From positions 25,179,716 through 25,243,715 of the forward strand of contig CM029664.1 in NCBI GenBank assembly GCA_017311315.1: a DNA stretch of 64,000 nucleotides, read 5' to 3'. Positions 21,369 to 30,293 of this stretch are shown piece after piece. Numbering within the stretch: the first letter of the stretch is position 1; every line of letters starts with the position of its first letter. The position numbers were made by a program, and so were the translations under genes. This DNA is from Dendrocalamus latiflorus (Eukaryota; Streptophyta; Magnoliopsida; Poales; Poaceae). The notes beneath the pieces are model-generated. The model was not told the origin of the DNA and made no database searches. It saw only the letters and a list, made by a program, of their open reading frames with translations.

Positions 21369-21992
21369 CAGGACCAATAACAAGAGCACGAGCCAAGAAA
21401 CTACAATCTCAGGTGAACCTGCTCCTTAATGAATATGTCATTAATTTTAATGAGAATTTCATACTACCTAAAAACAATATTTTACTTGTGCTCAGGTTTG
21501 AAGAATCAGCGATGGATGGAGTTCAAGGATATGAGCTACAGAATTCAGCCCATGAACAGTACCGTGAACAGTACAAGGCCCATGAACAGTAACCGTACGG
21601 CCCATGAACAGTAACCGTGCTACAGTGCGCGTGGATAGTACCACATGGGAAGTTTAGTGTTGAATAGCCTTGGGCTGAGGCTATATATTGAGGGGTAGAC
21701 CCCCATTGTAAAGGGGAACCACTTTTGATTAAAAAAATACTCTTGTTCTTTCTGTTGGCTGAACCAACATTGAAGGAATTGGGAGTTAGTCAAAAATCAA
21801 GATCGTTCAACCTTTCCGCTGGGAATTGGGAGCGCGATAGAACTTCATCTGGTGGTCGTGAAGTTCAACACGTGTGATTGGGCGAATTATAGAGTGCTAA
21901 CTCTTGCATTGGCAACGGGGGATCACTACGATTCATCAATTCCACGTGAGTATCTTGATCCTACGTCGAGAAGATCGGGCGACCCCGTATCA
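21308..21992 (+). repeat. 3' LTR of the non-autonomous element (685 bp)
   Basis: Identical to the 5' LTR in my reading except for the absence of one 11-bp U3 repeat unit. It contains the last 20 codons and stop of the 699-aa ORF, a TATA box at 21682, and the out-of-frame polyprotein-tail motif from 21368. Confidence 0.95.
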
Positions 21993-21997
21993 GTCCG
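21993..21997. repeat. Target-site duplication, right copy (GTCCG), non-autonomous element
   Basis: Direct repeat of 17568-17572, followed by TGTCCACAACTCC, the expected continuation of the monomer. Confidence 0.95.
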
Positions 21998-23007
21998 TGT
22001 CCACAACTCCTCCCAGATCAACCCGAGCACAACCCAAGAATCCAAACAAAAAAAACTAGATTCATTTGACTCTTGAAGTGAGTCTGTCTACAACTCCTCC
22101 CAAATCAATCCGAGTACGACCCTAGAATCAATGTCGGTTTTGGGTAGCTGTCCACTTCCGAATCCGTTTGGAGGTTGCCATCCGAAACCAACTCCAGGGA
22201 GGTGCTATCCGAAAACCAAGAGGGGAGATAGTGTACGCGTTGGTTTCCTTGAACACCATTCAGCCGAACACCATACATACGAGGTTCACTTATATCCTTT
22301 GAATACTTGAGACTAGTCACTGATATTGCATTGAGGGCTGCTCCTGAATACTTAAAGCTGAACATTGGTCATAGCACTAGCGGTCCCGTTCTTCGATGAA
22401 AGTGGTAGATTCGAATGAGGATGGAGATAACATTGATGACCCGACTACAACCCCCCAAGGACATTGCGCCATAGCGATCGGTACCAATTCCAGAGGTTGT
22501 TCGTGACCTTGTCGGAGCACAAACAACGTAACCACGAGGGTACTTGTTGTCCTACAAGCAATCGAAGAACATGCAAGAACACGATAAACAGGCACCCAAT
22601 TGCAAATGAAAGATGCATGTTTCAATCTGAATCAGAAAAATCCAAACGCTAGTTTCGCATCTGCTATTTTTGCGAGTTTTGTTCAGCCTTGATCCATTAG
22701 AAATTTTGTTTACGTGCTGATCTTTGCGTTCCTTCGCGCAACTTGATCTTGTGTTCCGTTAAAACAAAAAAGTAGATCCAATTTACTCTTGAAGTTGAGT
22801 CCGTGTCTACAACTCCTCCCAGATCAACCCGAGTACAGCCCTAGAAACCAAACAAAAAAAGTAGATTCATTTGACCCTTGAAGTGAGTCCGTGTCTACAA
22901 CTCCTCGCAGATCAATCCGAGTACGACCCTAGAATCGAAGTCGGTTTTGGCTAGCTGTCCCCTTCCGAATCCTTTTGGAGGTTGCCATCCGAAACCAACT
23001 CCACGGA

Positions 23008-23012
23008 GGTGC
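23008..23012. repeat. Target-site duplication, left copy (GGTGC), autonomous element
   Basis: Direct repeat with 30289-30293. The uninterrupted monomer reads GGAGGTGCTATCCGG. Confidence 0.95.
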
Positions 23013-23670
23013 TGATGCGGACATCACACCTTCGATTCCAACCACATCTCCTTCTACTGCTACAACTCCAGAAGCAATTCAAGGACCCGTCACTCGAGCC
23101 CGTGCACGTGAACTCAATTATGTGATCCTTCTAAGGAATGAGGGTCAAGAAGATGGCAAGGAATGAGAGACAAATAAAAGGTGCTGCCCACCAACCTTTG
23201 GGGCTGGGCCCATGTAATAAAGTCATATTTAGGCAATTTAGGAAAGGTTAAGAGGAGATTTCGCCCTACCTTACTTGCTGGACGAATTCCCCTCCCCCTC
23301 TCCTATTTAGTTCAGGCCGAGTTCTTCTTGTGACTTGGGTTTTCTTTTGTTTAAGTTTAGCCTTTGTGCAAACACTGATCTTCAGTTGTGTCCAACGACC
23401 ACCTGCCAGACAGCAATTGTGAAACCCCACATTCGAGTGATTTCAGTTTGCCTACATCTTTTTCTTGCTTGTTCTTCGATTGCTTGCAGGAATTGAACCT
23501 CGTGTTCAGGTTGATCTCGCTGTTCCAGCACGGTCAATAACCATTTGGAGTTGGTTCTGCGATTGCTAAGGCGCCCACGACCTGTTCGTTCGTAGTCGGA
23601 TCGCGAGAGTCACCACCAACCAATCGATATTTATCCTCTCACCGAAAGATCGGGCACTCCAGTCCTATCA
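23013..23670 (+). repeat. 5' LTR of the autonomous element (658 bp)
   Basis: Starts TGATGCGGACATC and ends CAGTCCTATCA. Its first 154 bp equal the 3' coding end of the polyprotein. A weak TATA-like CCTATTTAG lies near 23302. Its last 221 bp (23450-23670) are homologous to the inverted LTR block in each satellite monomer. Confidence 0.95.
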
Positions 23671-23672
23671 AG

Positions 23673-23682
23673 TGGTATCAGA
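23673..23682 (+). other. Primer binding site, initiator-Met tRNA type
   Basis: TGGTATCAGA begins two bases after the 5' LTR. Ten bases agree with the plant initiator-Met tRNA primer site, after which the sequence diverges (TTTCAGG instead of GC). Confidence 0.8.
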
Positions 23683-24960
23683 TTTCAGGTTGCTCGGTGA
23701 GATCTTCCCTCGTTTTACAGTTCGTTCTCATTCCTATTGTCCACATAAAAGCCAAACAAAAATATATCTAGGTTAGTTCCTACTGTCCTATACCTTTTTA
23801 GCCTTGCATTTTCTTTCAGTAATTTTGCATTGTTGAGTTTGTGTTGCTTTGTCGTTTCAAGTTGCTGATCCCGCAGCCGCCGTGTATTAGCTTGTTGGCA
23901 CCGCATACCCTCCTTGTGGCCTCCCAGCACCTTGCAATTCCGAGACAGACACCACCTTTTGTGCCCTTTCTATCGACACTCAGATCCTTCTGTTCGAACA
24001 GGCAGCCAATCCTTTTAAAAGTAGAACAAATCGCTTTCCCATCTTTCAGTTTGCATCCAAAGGACACTAGCGTGACAAAAGAAAAAAGGCCAGGTGCATT
24101 AAAAAAACAAGAAGAAGAAAGAAAGAAATAAACAAAGAAAGAGCCGCACCTAATCTTCTAGGAAAGGAAAGCATCAATTCCTTATTGCGCTTGCTGTATT
24201 TTCCTTTTTGTGTCGCCACCAAAGTTGGCAAGCTTTTTATTTCCAATCCTGCCACGCCACAAAGTAGGAAGGAAAGGACCCAGCTTGATTCGTGCTCTGA
24301 GTTACCGTTTTACCCCTGGTCAGCAAAAACACCCAAAATTTTGTTGTGGCCAGTACCCTATCTAGACCTTACGAAGGCTAGACACGAGATTTCAGGTAAC
24401 CATTTTCATAAAAAAAATCCTTTCATCTTTTGAGACTAGCTGTTGCATACTACTCCAGCTAGGGGCTGTTTGCATTGCACTTCGTTTGTCTTTACGTGTG
24501 CTCCACGTCGTGTGAACAATCTGTGCCCTAACATTGGCTTCGAGTAGTCAGCTAGCGTCTCTCCTAGTACTTGTTGTGAGATTTCTCCTTGCTTGCATCA
24601 GGTCACATTATTCTTTGCGTGCAAACCTACTGAAACTTTTCTCACCTTGTTTATATCAGCAACTTGTGGCCGTGCTTTGAACACTTATTCAACTTTGCAT
24701 TTGCTGAATTGATCATGCTAATCCTTGCTACAAAGTGAAACATTCCTATAGCTCCACAGATTTCTACAGCAAACAGATTTCGTGTCCCTGGCAATCGCTC
24801 CATCCAATCTCCGCTGGTTGACGCCGCTGGTTGCAGGTCACCCCTGTTGGCTTGGTAAGAACTTGATAACGGTTTTAGCCGAGTGATCTGAACAGCACTA
24901 CATCCTATTAATTGTAGGGCACACTTGTTTTCCTTTCTCTATTGCATTCTTGCGCTAACA
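23683..24960 (+). other. Untranslated leader of the autonomous element
   Basis: About 1,280 bp between primer site and the first ATG of gag-pol. Only short, unrelated ORFs occur on either strand. It shares several words with the leader of the non-autonomous element: TGAGACTAGCTGTTG near 24431, CTAGCGTCTCTCCTAGTACTTG near 24550, and GGTCACATT near 24602. An AG-rich tract lies near 24080-24150. Confidence 0.75.
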
Positions 24961-27900
24961 ATGACAGGACCTTCGACGGAACTGGGAGATACCATACAAC
25001 ATTCTCCTCGATCAAAGGGCATCATTCAGCATTTTGAGCGGCAAGTGAGGCTGCAAGTAGATGCACTTGCAGAGGATGTACAGGTCACAAACGAGCGCCT
25101 TGGCCAGCTTGAAACCACTCAACTTGAAACAGGTGCAATGCTCACTGAAATGAAGACAGCCCAAGCCACCACCAACACCAATCTGGCCACCATCATGACA
25201 CGGCTTGAGGAGTTGTCCCAGCAGCTTGCAGCTGTTGTCCAACGCCAAGCTGCCCACAGTGAGGTTGACGAACAGAGCGAAACTGATTATGGTGGTGACA
25301 CCGAGCATGCAGACCTCCCCAACCATAACAACGATCAGGAACATCGTCGCCGGCGTGCAAATCAGCGAGGTATGCCCCAACACCACCACCGACGTGCGGT
25401 ACATAATCAGGATGATCCCTTTTCTAAGGTTAAATTCACTATACCCGCATTTAATGGCAAATATGATCCTGATGCTTATCTTGATTGGGAACTTGCTGTT
25501 GATCAAAAATTTGCATGCCATGCTTTCCCCGCACATAATCAAGTTAGGGCTGCTACTAGTGAGTTTTCAGATTTTGCTTCTATTTGGTGGCGAGAACATT
25601 GCAGCAAACATCCTAATAACATCCCCACCACTTGGGAAGCATTAAAAGTGCTCATGCGACATCGATTTGTCCCCTCATACTATGCTCGTGATATGCTTAA
25701 TAAATTGCAGCGATTGCGTCAAGGTACAAATTCCGTTGAAGAGTACTTTCAGGAGCTGCAAATTGGTATGCTTCGTTGTGGTTTAGTTGAGAATGACGAT
25801 GCAGCTATGGCACGATTTTTGGGGGGCCTGAACCGTGAAATTCAGGATGTGCTTGATTATAAGGAGTACAATAATATTACTCGTTTGTTCCATCTTGCTT
25901 GTAAAGCTGAACGTGAAGTGCAGGGACGCCACACGAGGACACGAGCTAACTCTTTTGCAGGTCGAACCACCTCGTTCAAACCAGCCACTACACCTGCGTC
26001 CACTTCACAGCCAGCTGCACCGTCTCCATCCAGCAGCAAACCACGAGCTTCGGCACCAAATCTGTCCACCTCGGCAACGACCAAAGCTCCACCAAGGGAT
26101 CCAGCACCAAGTGCATCTGTTGTTTCCACCGGACGCACAAAAGATATCCAATGCCATCGCTGCAAAGGCTATGGACATGTCATACGTGACTGCCCAAACA
26201 AGCGTGTGCTGATTATACGTGACGATGGTGAGTATTCTTCAGCTAGTGATTTGGATGAAGCCACATATGCTATGCTTGCCACTGACGTTTCAGGACACAA
26301 CGAAGAACATGTTGCTGCTGATGCTGCCGACAAGTATTTGAGCCTTGTCGTGCAACGTGTACTCAGTACGCAGGTTGCACCACAGGAACAAAACCAGCGG
26401 CACAATCTGTTCCACACCAAAGGCGTTGTTCAAGAGCGGTCAATTCGTGTCATCATCGATGGGGGGAGCTTCAACAACTTGGCAAGCACCGATCTGGTGG
26501 AGAAGCTTGCTCTCCAAACTCGCCCACATCCCCATCCCTACCACATCCAATGGCTCAACCAAGGTGGTAAGATGAAGGTAACACGCTCAGTACGTGTACA
26601 CTTTGCTATGGGTTCGTATCATGATTATGTTGATTGTGATGTTGTTCCGATGCAAGCATGCTCTTTACTCCTAGGTAGACCTTGGCAATATGATACAGAT
26701 TGTGTGCACAATGGTCGAACAAACCAATACTCACTCATCTTTAAGGGCAAGAAAATTATTTTGCATCCAATGTCCCCTGAACAGATAGTGAAAGATGAAC
26801 TTGCTAGGGCAAAGAGAGAGCAAAAACAAAGTGAGAATCAAAAAGAGATCAAACTAAAAGCTCCTGTTTTACTAGCTACACAAGCTGATCTTGATGAGTG
26901 GGATGCTACTAGTTTTCCTTGCTATGCTCTCATGTGCACTCATGTGCTGTTCTCACTTGATGATGCACCATCTTTTGTTATGCCTCCTGCTGTCACTAAG
27001 CTTTTGCAGGACTATTCCGATGTTTTCCCAAAGGATGTTCCTGCAGGCCTTCCTCCCCTCCGTGGAATTGAACACCAGATTGATCTCATTCCGGGAGCGT
27101 CATTGCCTAACCGTGCACCATATCGCACCAACCCAGACGAGACGAAAGAAATTCAGCGACAAGTACAAGAATTGCTTAATAAGGGCTACATTCGTGAGTC
27201 TCTTAGCCCATGTGCTGTCCCTGTCCTTTTAGTGCCAAAAAAAGATGGTTCATGGCGTATGTGTGTTGATTGTCGCGCCATTAACAATATCACAGTTCGC
27301 TATCGTCACCCTATTCCTCGATTAGATGACATGCTTGATGAACTAAGTGGTGCTGTTGTGTTCTCTAAGGTTGATTTGCGTAGTGGATACCATCAGATTC
27401 GCATGAAATTGGGGGATGAATGGAAAACAGCTTTCAAAACTAAGTTTGGTTTGTATGAGTGGTTAGTCATGCCTTTTGGATTAACTAACGCACCCAGCAC
27501 TTTTATGCGGCTAATGAACGAAGTTTTGCGTGCTTTCATAGGCAAATTTGTGGTTGTCTATTTTGATGATATACTGATTTACAGCAAATCTTTCGAGGAA
27601 CATCTTGATCATTTACGTGCTGTTTTTGACGCTTTGCGTAGTGCACATCTATTTGGAAACTTGGATAAGTGCAGCTTTTGCACAGATCGTGTATCTTTTC
27701 TTGGCTATGTTGTTACAGCGCAGGGTATAGAAGTGGACAGCACCAAGATCGAAGCAATCCAGAGCTGGCCAACTCCCACCACAGTGACACAAATTCGCAG
27801 TTTCCTCGGGCTTGCTGGATTCTATCGCAGATTCGTTCGTGATTTCGGCACCATCGCCGCCCCACTAAATGAACTCACGAAGAAAGGTGTTCCCTTCTCT

Positions 27901-29784
27901 TGGGGTCCAGCTCAGGATGACGCCTTCATGACCTTGAAAGATAAGTTAACACATGCACCTTTGCTTCAGCTTCCTGATTTTACTAAGATGTTTGAACTAG
28001 AATGTGATGCTAGTGGAATTGGGTTGGGTGGTGTGTTGCTGCAAGAGGGTAAACCAGTTGCTTATTTCAGTGAGAAATTAAGTGGCCCTAGTCTGAACTA
28101 TTCCACTTATGATAAAGAGTTATTTGCTTTGGTTCGAACCTTGGAAACATGGCAGCATTACTTATGGCCTAGAGAATTTGTTATTCATTCTGACCATGAA
28201 TCTTTGAAGCATATTCGAAACCAATCAAATCTGAATCGTAGGCATGCTCGTTGGGTGGAATTCATTGAGTCTTTCCCTTATGTCATCAAACACAAGAAAG
28301 GGAAAGAAAATGTCATTGCCGATGCCTTGTCTCGTCGATACACTATGCTCTCACAACTTGATTTCAAAATTTTTGGGCTACAAACCGTGAAAGAGCAGTA
28401 TGTTCTTGATCCTGATTTCAAGGACGTGGTACTGAATTGCAAAGATGGACGAACGTGGGGGAAGTTCTTCATGGATGACGGCTTCCTGTTCCGTGCTAAC
28501 AAGCTGTGCATACCAGCTAGTTCTGTTCGCCTTTTGTTGTTACAGGAAGCACATGGCGGTGGCCTCATGGGACATTTTGGCGTTAAGAAGACGGAGGACA
28601 TTCTTGCAGATCACTTCTTCTGGCCCAAGATGCGACGCGATGTGGAGAGATTTGTCGCTCGCTGCACTACATGTCAAAAAGCTAAGTCACGACTCAGTCC
28701 CCATGGTTTATATATGCCTCTCCCTGTTCCTAATGTTCCTTGGGAGGATATTTCAATGGACTTTGTCCTAGGATTGCCTAGAACCAAGAGGGGAAGGGAC
28801 AGCATCTTTGTAGTTGTAGACAGATTTTCCAAAATGGCTCACTTTTTACCTTGTCACAAGAGCGATGATGCTACTAATGTTGCTGATTTATTCTTTCGTG
28901 AGATTGTTCGCTTGCATGGTGTGCCCAAAACAATAGTCTCAGATCGTGATACAAAGTTCCTTAGTCATTTTTGGAGAACATTGTGGAACAAATTAGGGAC
29001 TAAGTTGCTGTTCAGCACTACGTGTCATCCCCAAACTGATGGTCAAACTGAGGTTGTTAATAGAACTTTATCTACCATGCTTAGGGCTGTTCTAAATAAA
29101 AATCTGAAACTTTGGGAAGAATGTTTACCTCATATTGAATTTGCTTATAATCGTGCCATACATTCAACCACCAAGATGTGCCCTTTTCAGATTGTATATG
29201 GGTTCATACCTCGTGCTCCAATTGATTTAATCTCTGTTTCAGACACCGAGGACTTGAATTTTGATGCTAACCAACGTGCAGATCTGATCTTGAAAATACA
29301 TGAACAAACAAGGAGGAATATTGAGCATATGAATGTAAAGAATAAACTTGCAGGTAGTAAAGGAAGACAACACGTGACCTTTCAACCTGGTGATTTGGTT
29401 TGGTTACACTTGAGAAAGGATCGATTTCCAGCATTGCGCAAGTCCAAATTGATGCCGCGTGCTGATGGGCCATTCAGGATTCTTGAAAAAATAAATGATA
29501 ATGCATATAAACTAGATCTTCCAGCAGACTATGGTGTTTCTTCTAGTTTCAATGTTGCAGATTTGAAGCCATATGTTGGTGAACCCGAGCAGGTTCCGTC
29601 GAGGACGACTCCAATTCAAGAAGGGGAGGATGATGCGGACATCACACCTTCGATTCCAACCACATCTCCTTCTACTGCTACAACTCCAGAAGCAATTCAA
29701 GGACCCGTCACTCGAGCCCGTGCACGTGAACTCAATTATGTGATCCTTCTAAGGAATGAGGGTCAAGAAGATGGCAAGGAATGA
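24961..29784 (+). CDS. gag-pol: Intact Ty3/gypsy Gag-Pol polyprotein, 1,607 aa
   Basis: I choose the ATG at 24961 because upstream in-frame starts are only TTG and because the non-autonomous element starts at the same word, ATGACAGGA. Domains in order: coiled-coil-like residues 25-97; gag about 158-320; Ser/Thr/Pro/Ala linker 325-390; zinc knuckle CHRCKGYGHVIRDC at 398-411; protease with IIDGGS, Asp at 500; reverse transcriptase with YFDD at 867-870; RNase H with CDAS (D1016), HSDHES (D1078) and ADALSRR; integrase with H1198/H1205/C1235/C1238 and the catalytic triad D1267, D1328, E1364 (35 residues between the last two); then GPFRIL and NVADLKPYV. The tail beyond EGEDDAD is coded by the 3' LTR and ends with GPVTRARARELNYVI. 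No chromodomain of the usual form follows integrase. No stop or frameshift is visible, so the element may be active. Confidence 0.95.
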   Translation: MTGPSTELGDTIQHSPRSKGIIQHFERQVRLQVDALAEDVQVTNERLGQLETTQLETGAMLTEMKTAQATTNTNLATIMTRLEELSQQLAAVVQRQAAHSEVDEQSETDYGGDTEHADLPNHNNDQEHRRRRANQRGMPQHHHRRAVHNQDDPFSKVKFTIPAFNGKYDPDAYLDWELAVDQKFACHAFPAHNQVRAATSEFSDFASIWWREHCSKHPNNIPTTWEALKVLMRHRFVPSYYARDMLNKLQRLRQGTNSVEEYFQELQIGMLRCGLVENDDAAMARFLGGLNREIQDVLDYKEYNNITRLFHLACKAEREVQGRHTRTRANSFAGRTTSFKPATTPASTSQPAAPSPSSSKPRASAPNLSTSATTKAPPRDPAPSASVVSTGRTKDIQCHRCKGYGHVIRDCPNKRVLIIRDDGEYSSASDLDEATYAMLATDVSGHNEEHVAADAADKYLSLVVQRVLSTQVAPQEQNQRHNLFHTKGVVQERSIRVIIDGGSFNNLASTDLVEKLALQTRPHPHPYHIQWLNQGGKMKVTRSVRVHFAMGSYHDYVDCDVVPMQACSLLLGRPWQYDTDCVHNGRTNQYSLIFKGKKIILHPMSPEQIVKDELARAKREQKQSENQKEIKLKAPVLLATQADLDEWDATSFPCYALMCTHVLFSLDDAPSFVMPPAVTKLLQDYSDVFPKDVPAGLPPLRGIEHQIDLIPGASLPNRAPYRTNPDETKEIQRQVQELLNKGYIRESLSPCAVPVLLVPKKDGSWRMCVDCRAINNITVRYRHPIPRLDDMLDELSGAVVFSKVDLRSGYHQIRMKLGDEWKTAFKTKFGLYEWLVMPFGLTNAPSTFMRLMNEVLRAFIGKFVVVYFDDILIYSKSFEEHLDHLRAVFDALRSAHLFGNLDKCSFCTDRVSFLGYVVTAQGIEVDSTKIEAIQSWPTPTTVTQIRSFLGLAGFYRRFVRDFGTIAAPLNELTKKGVPFSWGPAQDDAFMTLKDKLTHAPLLQLPDFTKMFELECDASGIGLGGVLLQEGKPVAYFSEKLSGPSLNYSTYDKELFALVRTLETWQHYLWPREFVIHSDHESLKHIRNQSNLNRRHARWVEFIESFPYVIKHKKGKENVIADALSRRYTMLSQLDFKIFGLQTVKEQYVLDPDFKDVVLNCKDGRTWGKFFMDDGFLFRANKLCIPASSVRLLLLQEAHGGGLMGHFGVKKTEDILADHFFWPKMRRDVERFVARCTTCQKAKSRLSPHGLYMPLPVPNVPWEDISMDFVLGLPRTKRGRDSIFVVVDRFSKMAHFLPCHKSDDATNVADLFFREIVRLHGVPKTIVSDRDTKFLSHFWRTLWNKLGTKLLFSTTCHPQTDGQTEVVNRTLSTMLRAVLNKNLKLWEECLPHIEFAYNRAIHSTTKMCPFQIVYGFIPRAPIDLISVSDTEDLNFDANQRADLILKIHEQTRRNIEHMNVKNKLAGSKGRQHVTFQPGDLVWLHLRKDRFPALRKSKLMPRADGPFRILEKINDNAYKLDLPADYGVSSSFNVADLKPYVGEPEQVPSRTTPIQEGEDDADITPSIPTTSPSTATTPEAIQGPVTRARARELNYVILLRNEGQEDGKE
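29619..29630 (+). other. Polypurine tract of the autonomous element
   Basis: AGAAGGGGAGGA directly before the 3' LTR primes plus-strand synthesis. It lies inside the gag-pol frame (QEGED). Confidence 0.88.
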
Positions 29785-30288
29785 GAGACAAATAAAAGGT
29801 GCTGCCCACCAACCTATGGGGCTGGGCCCATGTAATAAAGTCATATTTAGGCAATTTAGGAAAGGTTAAGAGGAGATTTCGCCCTACCTTACTTGCTGGA
29901 CGAATTCCCCTCCCCCTCTCCTATTTAGTTCAGGCCGAGTTCTTCTTGTGACTTGGGTTTTCTTTTGTTTAAGTTTAGCCTTTGTGCAAACACTGATCTT
30001 CAGTTGTGTCCAACGACCACCTGCCAGACAGCAATTGTGAAACCCCACATTCGAGTGATTTCAGTTTGCCTACATCTTTTTCTTGCTTGTTCTTCGATTG
30101 CTTGCAGGAATTGAACCTCGTGTTCAGGTTGATCTCGCTGTTCCAGCACGGTCAATAACCATTTGGAGTTGGTTCTGCGATTGCTAAGGCGCCCACGACC
30201 TGTTCGTTCGTAGTCGGATCGCGAGAGTCACCACCAACCAATCGATATTTATCCTCTCACCGAAAGATCGGGCACTCCAGTCCTATCA
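29631..30288 (+). repeat. 3' LTR of the autonomous element (658 bp)
   Basis: Same length as the 5' LTR with one substitution seen (CCTATGGGG here, CCTTTGGGG in the 5' copy). It encodes the last 51 residues and the stop of the polyprotein. Confidence 0.95.
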
Positions 30289-30293
30289 GGTGC
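30289..30293. repeat. Target-site duplication, right copy (GGTGC), autonomous element
   Basis: Direct repeat of 23008-23012. The satellite resumes with TATCCGGAAACC. Confidence 0.95.

Larger units (their letters stand above)
17573..21992 (+). mobile_element. Non-autonomous Ty3/gypsy LTR retrotransposon, CRM-like (noaCR type), 4,420 bp
   Basis: A complete element: 5' LTR 17573-18268, tRNA-Met primer site at 18272, leader with GA-rich tract, one 699-aa ORF, polypurine tract, 3' LTR 21308-21992, and 5-bp duplications. It lacks protease, reverse transcriptase, RNase H and integrase. It shares with the autonomous element at 23013-30288 the LTR start TGATGCGGA, the primer site, several leader words (GCGTCTCTCCTAGTACTTG among them), the coding start ATGACAGGA, a gag domain, and the polypurine tract. 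Mobilisation in trans by that family is the natural inference. Rice noaCRR elements and wheat Quinta are known examples of this lifestyle. The LTRs show no substitution, so the insertion is very recent. Confidence 0.9.
21993..23012 (+). repeat. Satellite array block 4 (1,020 bp between two retrotransposons)
   Basis: The tail of the A monomer split by the non-autonomous element, a full type B monomer anchored at 22377, and the first part of the next monomer. The B copy has CTAGAAACC, so it is the B2 subtype expected in the higher-order pattern. A few private changes occur near the right end (CTCGCAG, CCTTTTGG, GACCCTTG). Confidence 0.92.
23013..30288 (+). mobile_element. Full-length autonomous Ty3/gypsy retrotransposon, probable CRM-type chromovirus, 7,276 bp
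   Basis: Complete structure: 658-bp LTRs (23013-23670 and 29631-30288), primer site, long leader, a single intact gag-pol ORF, polypurine tract, and 5-bp duplications GGTGC. Subtracting the element and one duplication leaves an 807-bp monomer spacing (22377 to 30465). Integrase follows RNase H, the Ty3/gypsy order. Placement near the centromeric CRM group is inferred from three features: the LTR start TGATGCGGACAT, a polyprotein tail coded inside the 3' LTR, and the absence of a canonical chromodomain. I can find only one LTR-LTR substitution (T at about 23197 against A in the 3' copy). At 1.3e-8 substitutions per site per year that gives an age of roughly 0.06 million years. Confidence 0.93.

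Noticed and set aside
17573..21992. The non-autonomous element as a simple deletion derivative of the autonomous one
   Set aside because: The LTR interior and most of the ORF beyond gag are not similar to the autonomous element, so it is a diverged or recombinant lineage rather than an internal deletion.
23841..24433. Short ORFs in the leader of the autonomous element as an additional gene
   Set aside because: No recognisable domain. They lie between primer site and gag start and overlap on both strands, so they are compatible with chance ORFs in a long leader.
24925..24960. Upstream start of the gag-pol ORF, adding 12 residues
   Set aside because: The upstream start is a TTG codon. The ATG at 24961 matches the start context of the non-autonomous element.
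25012..28601. Antisense ORFs of 83-176 codons across gag-pol
   Set aside because: They are shadows of the 1,607-aa coding frame, with no domains and no independent support.
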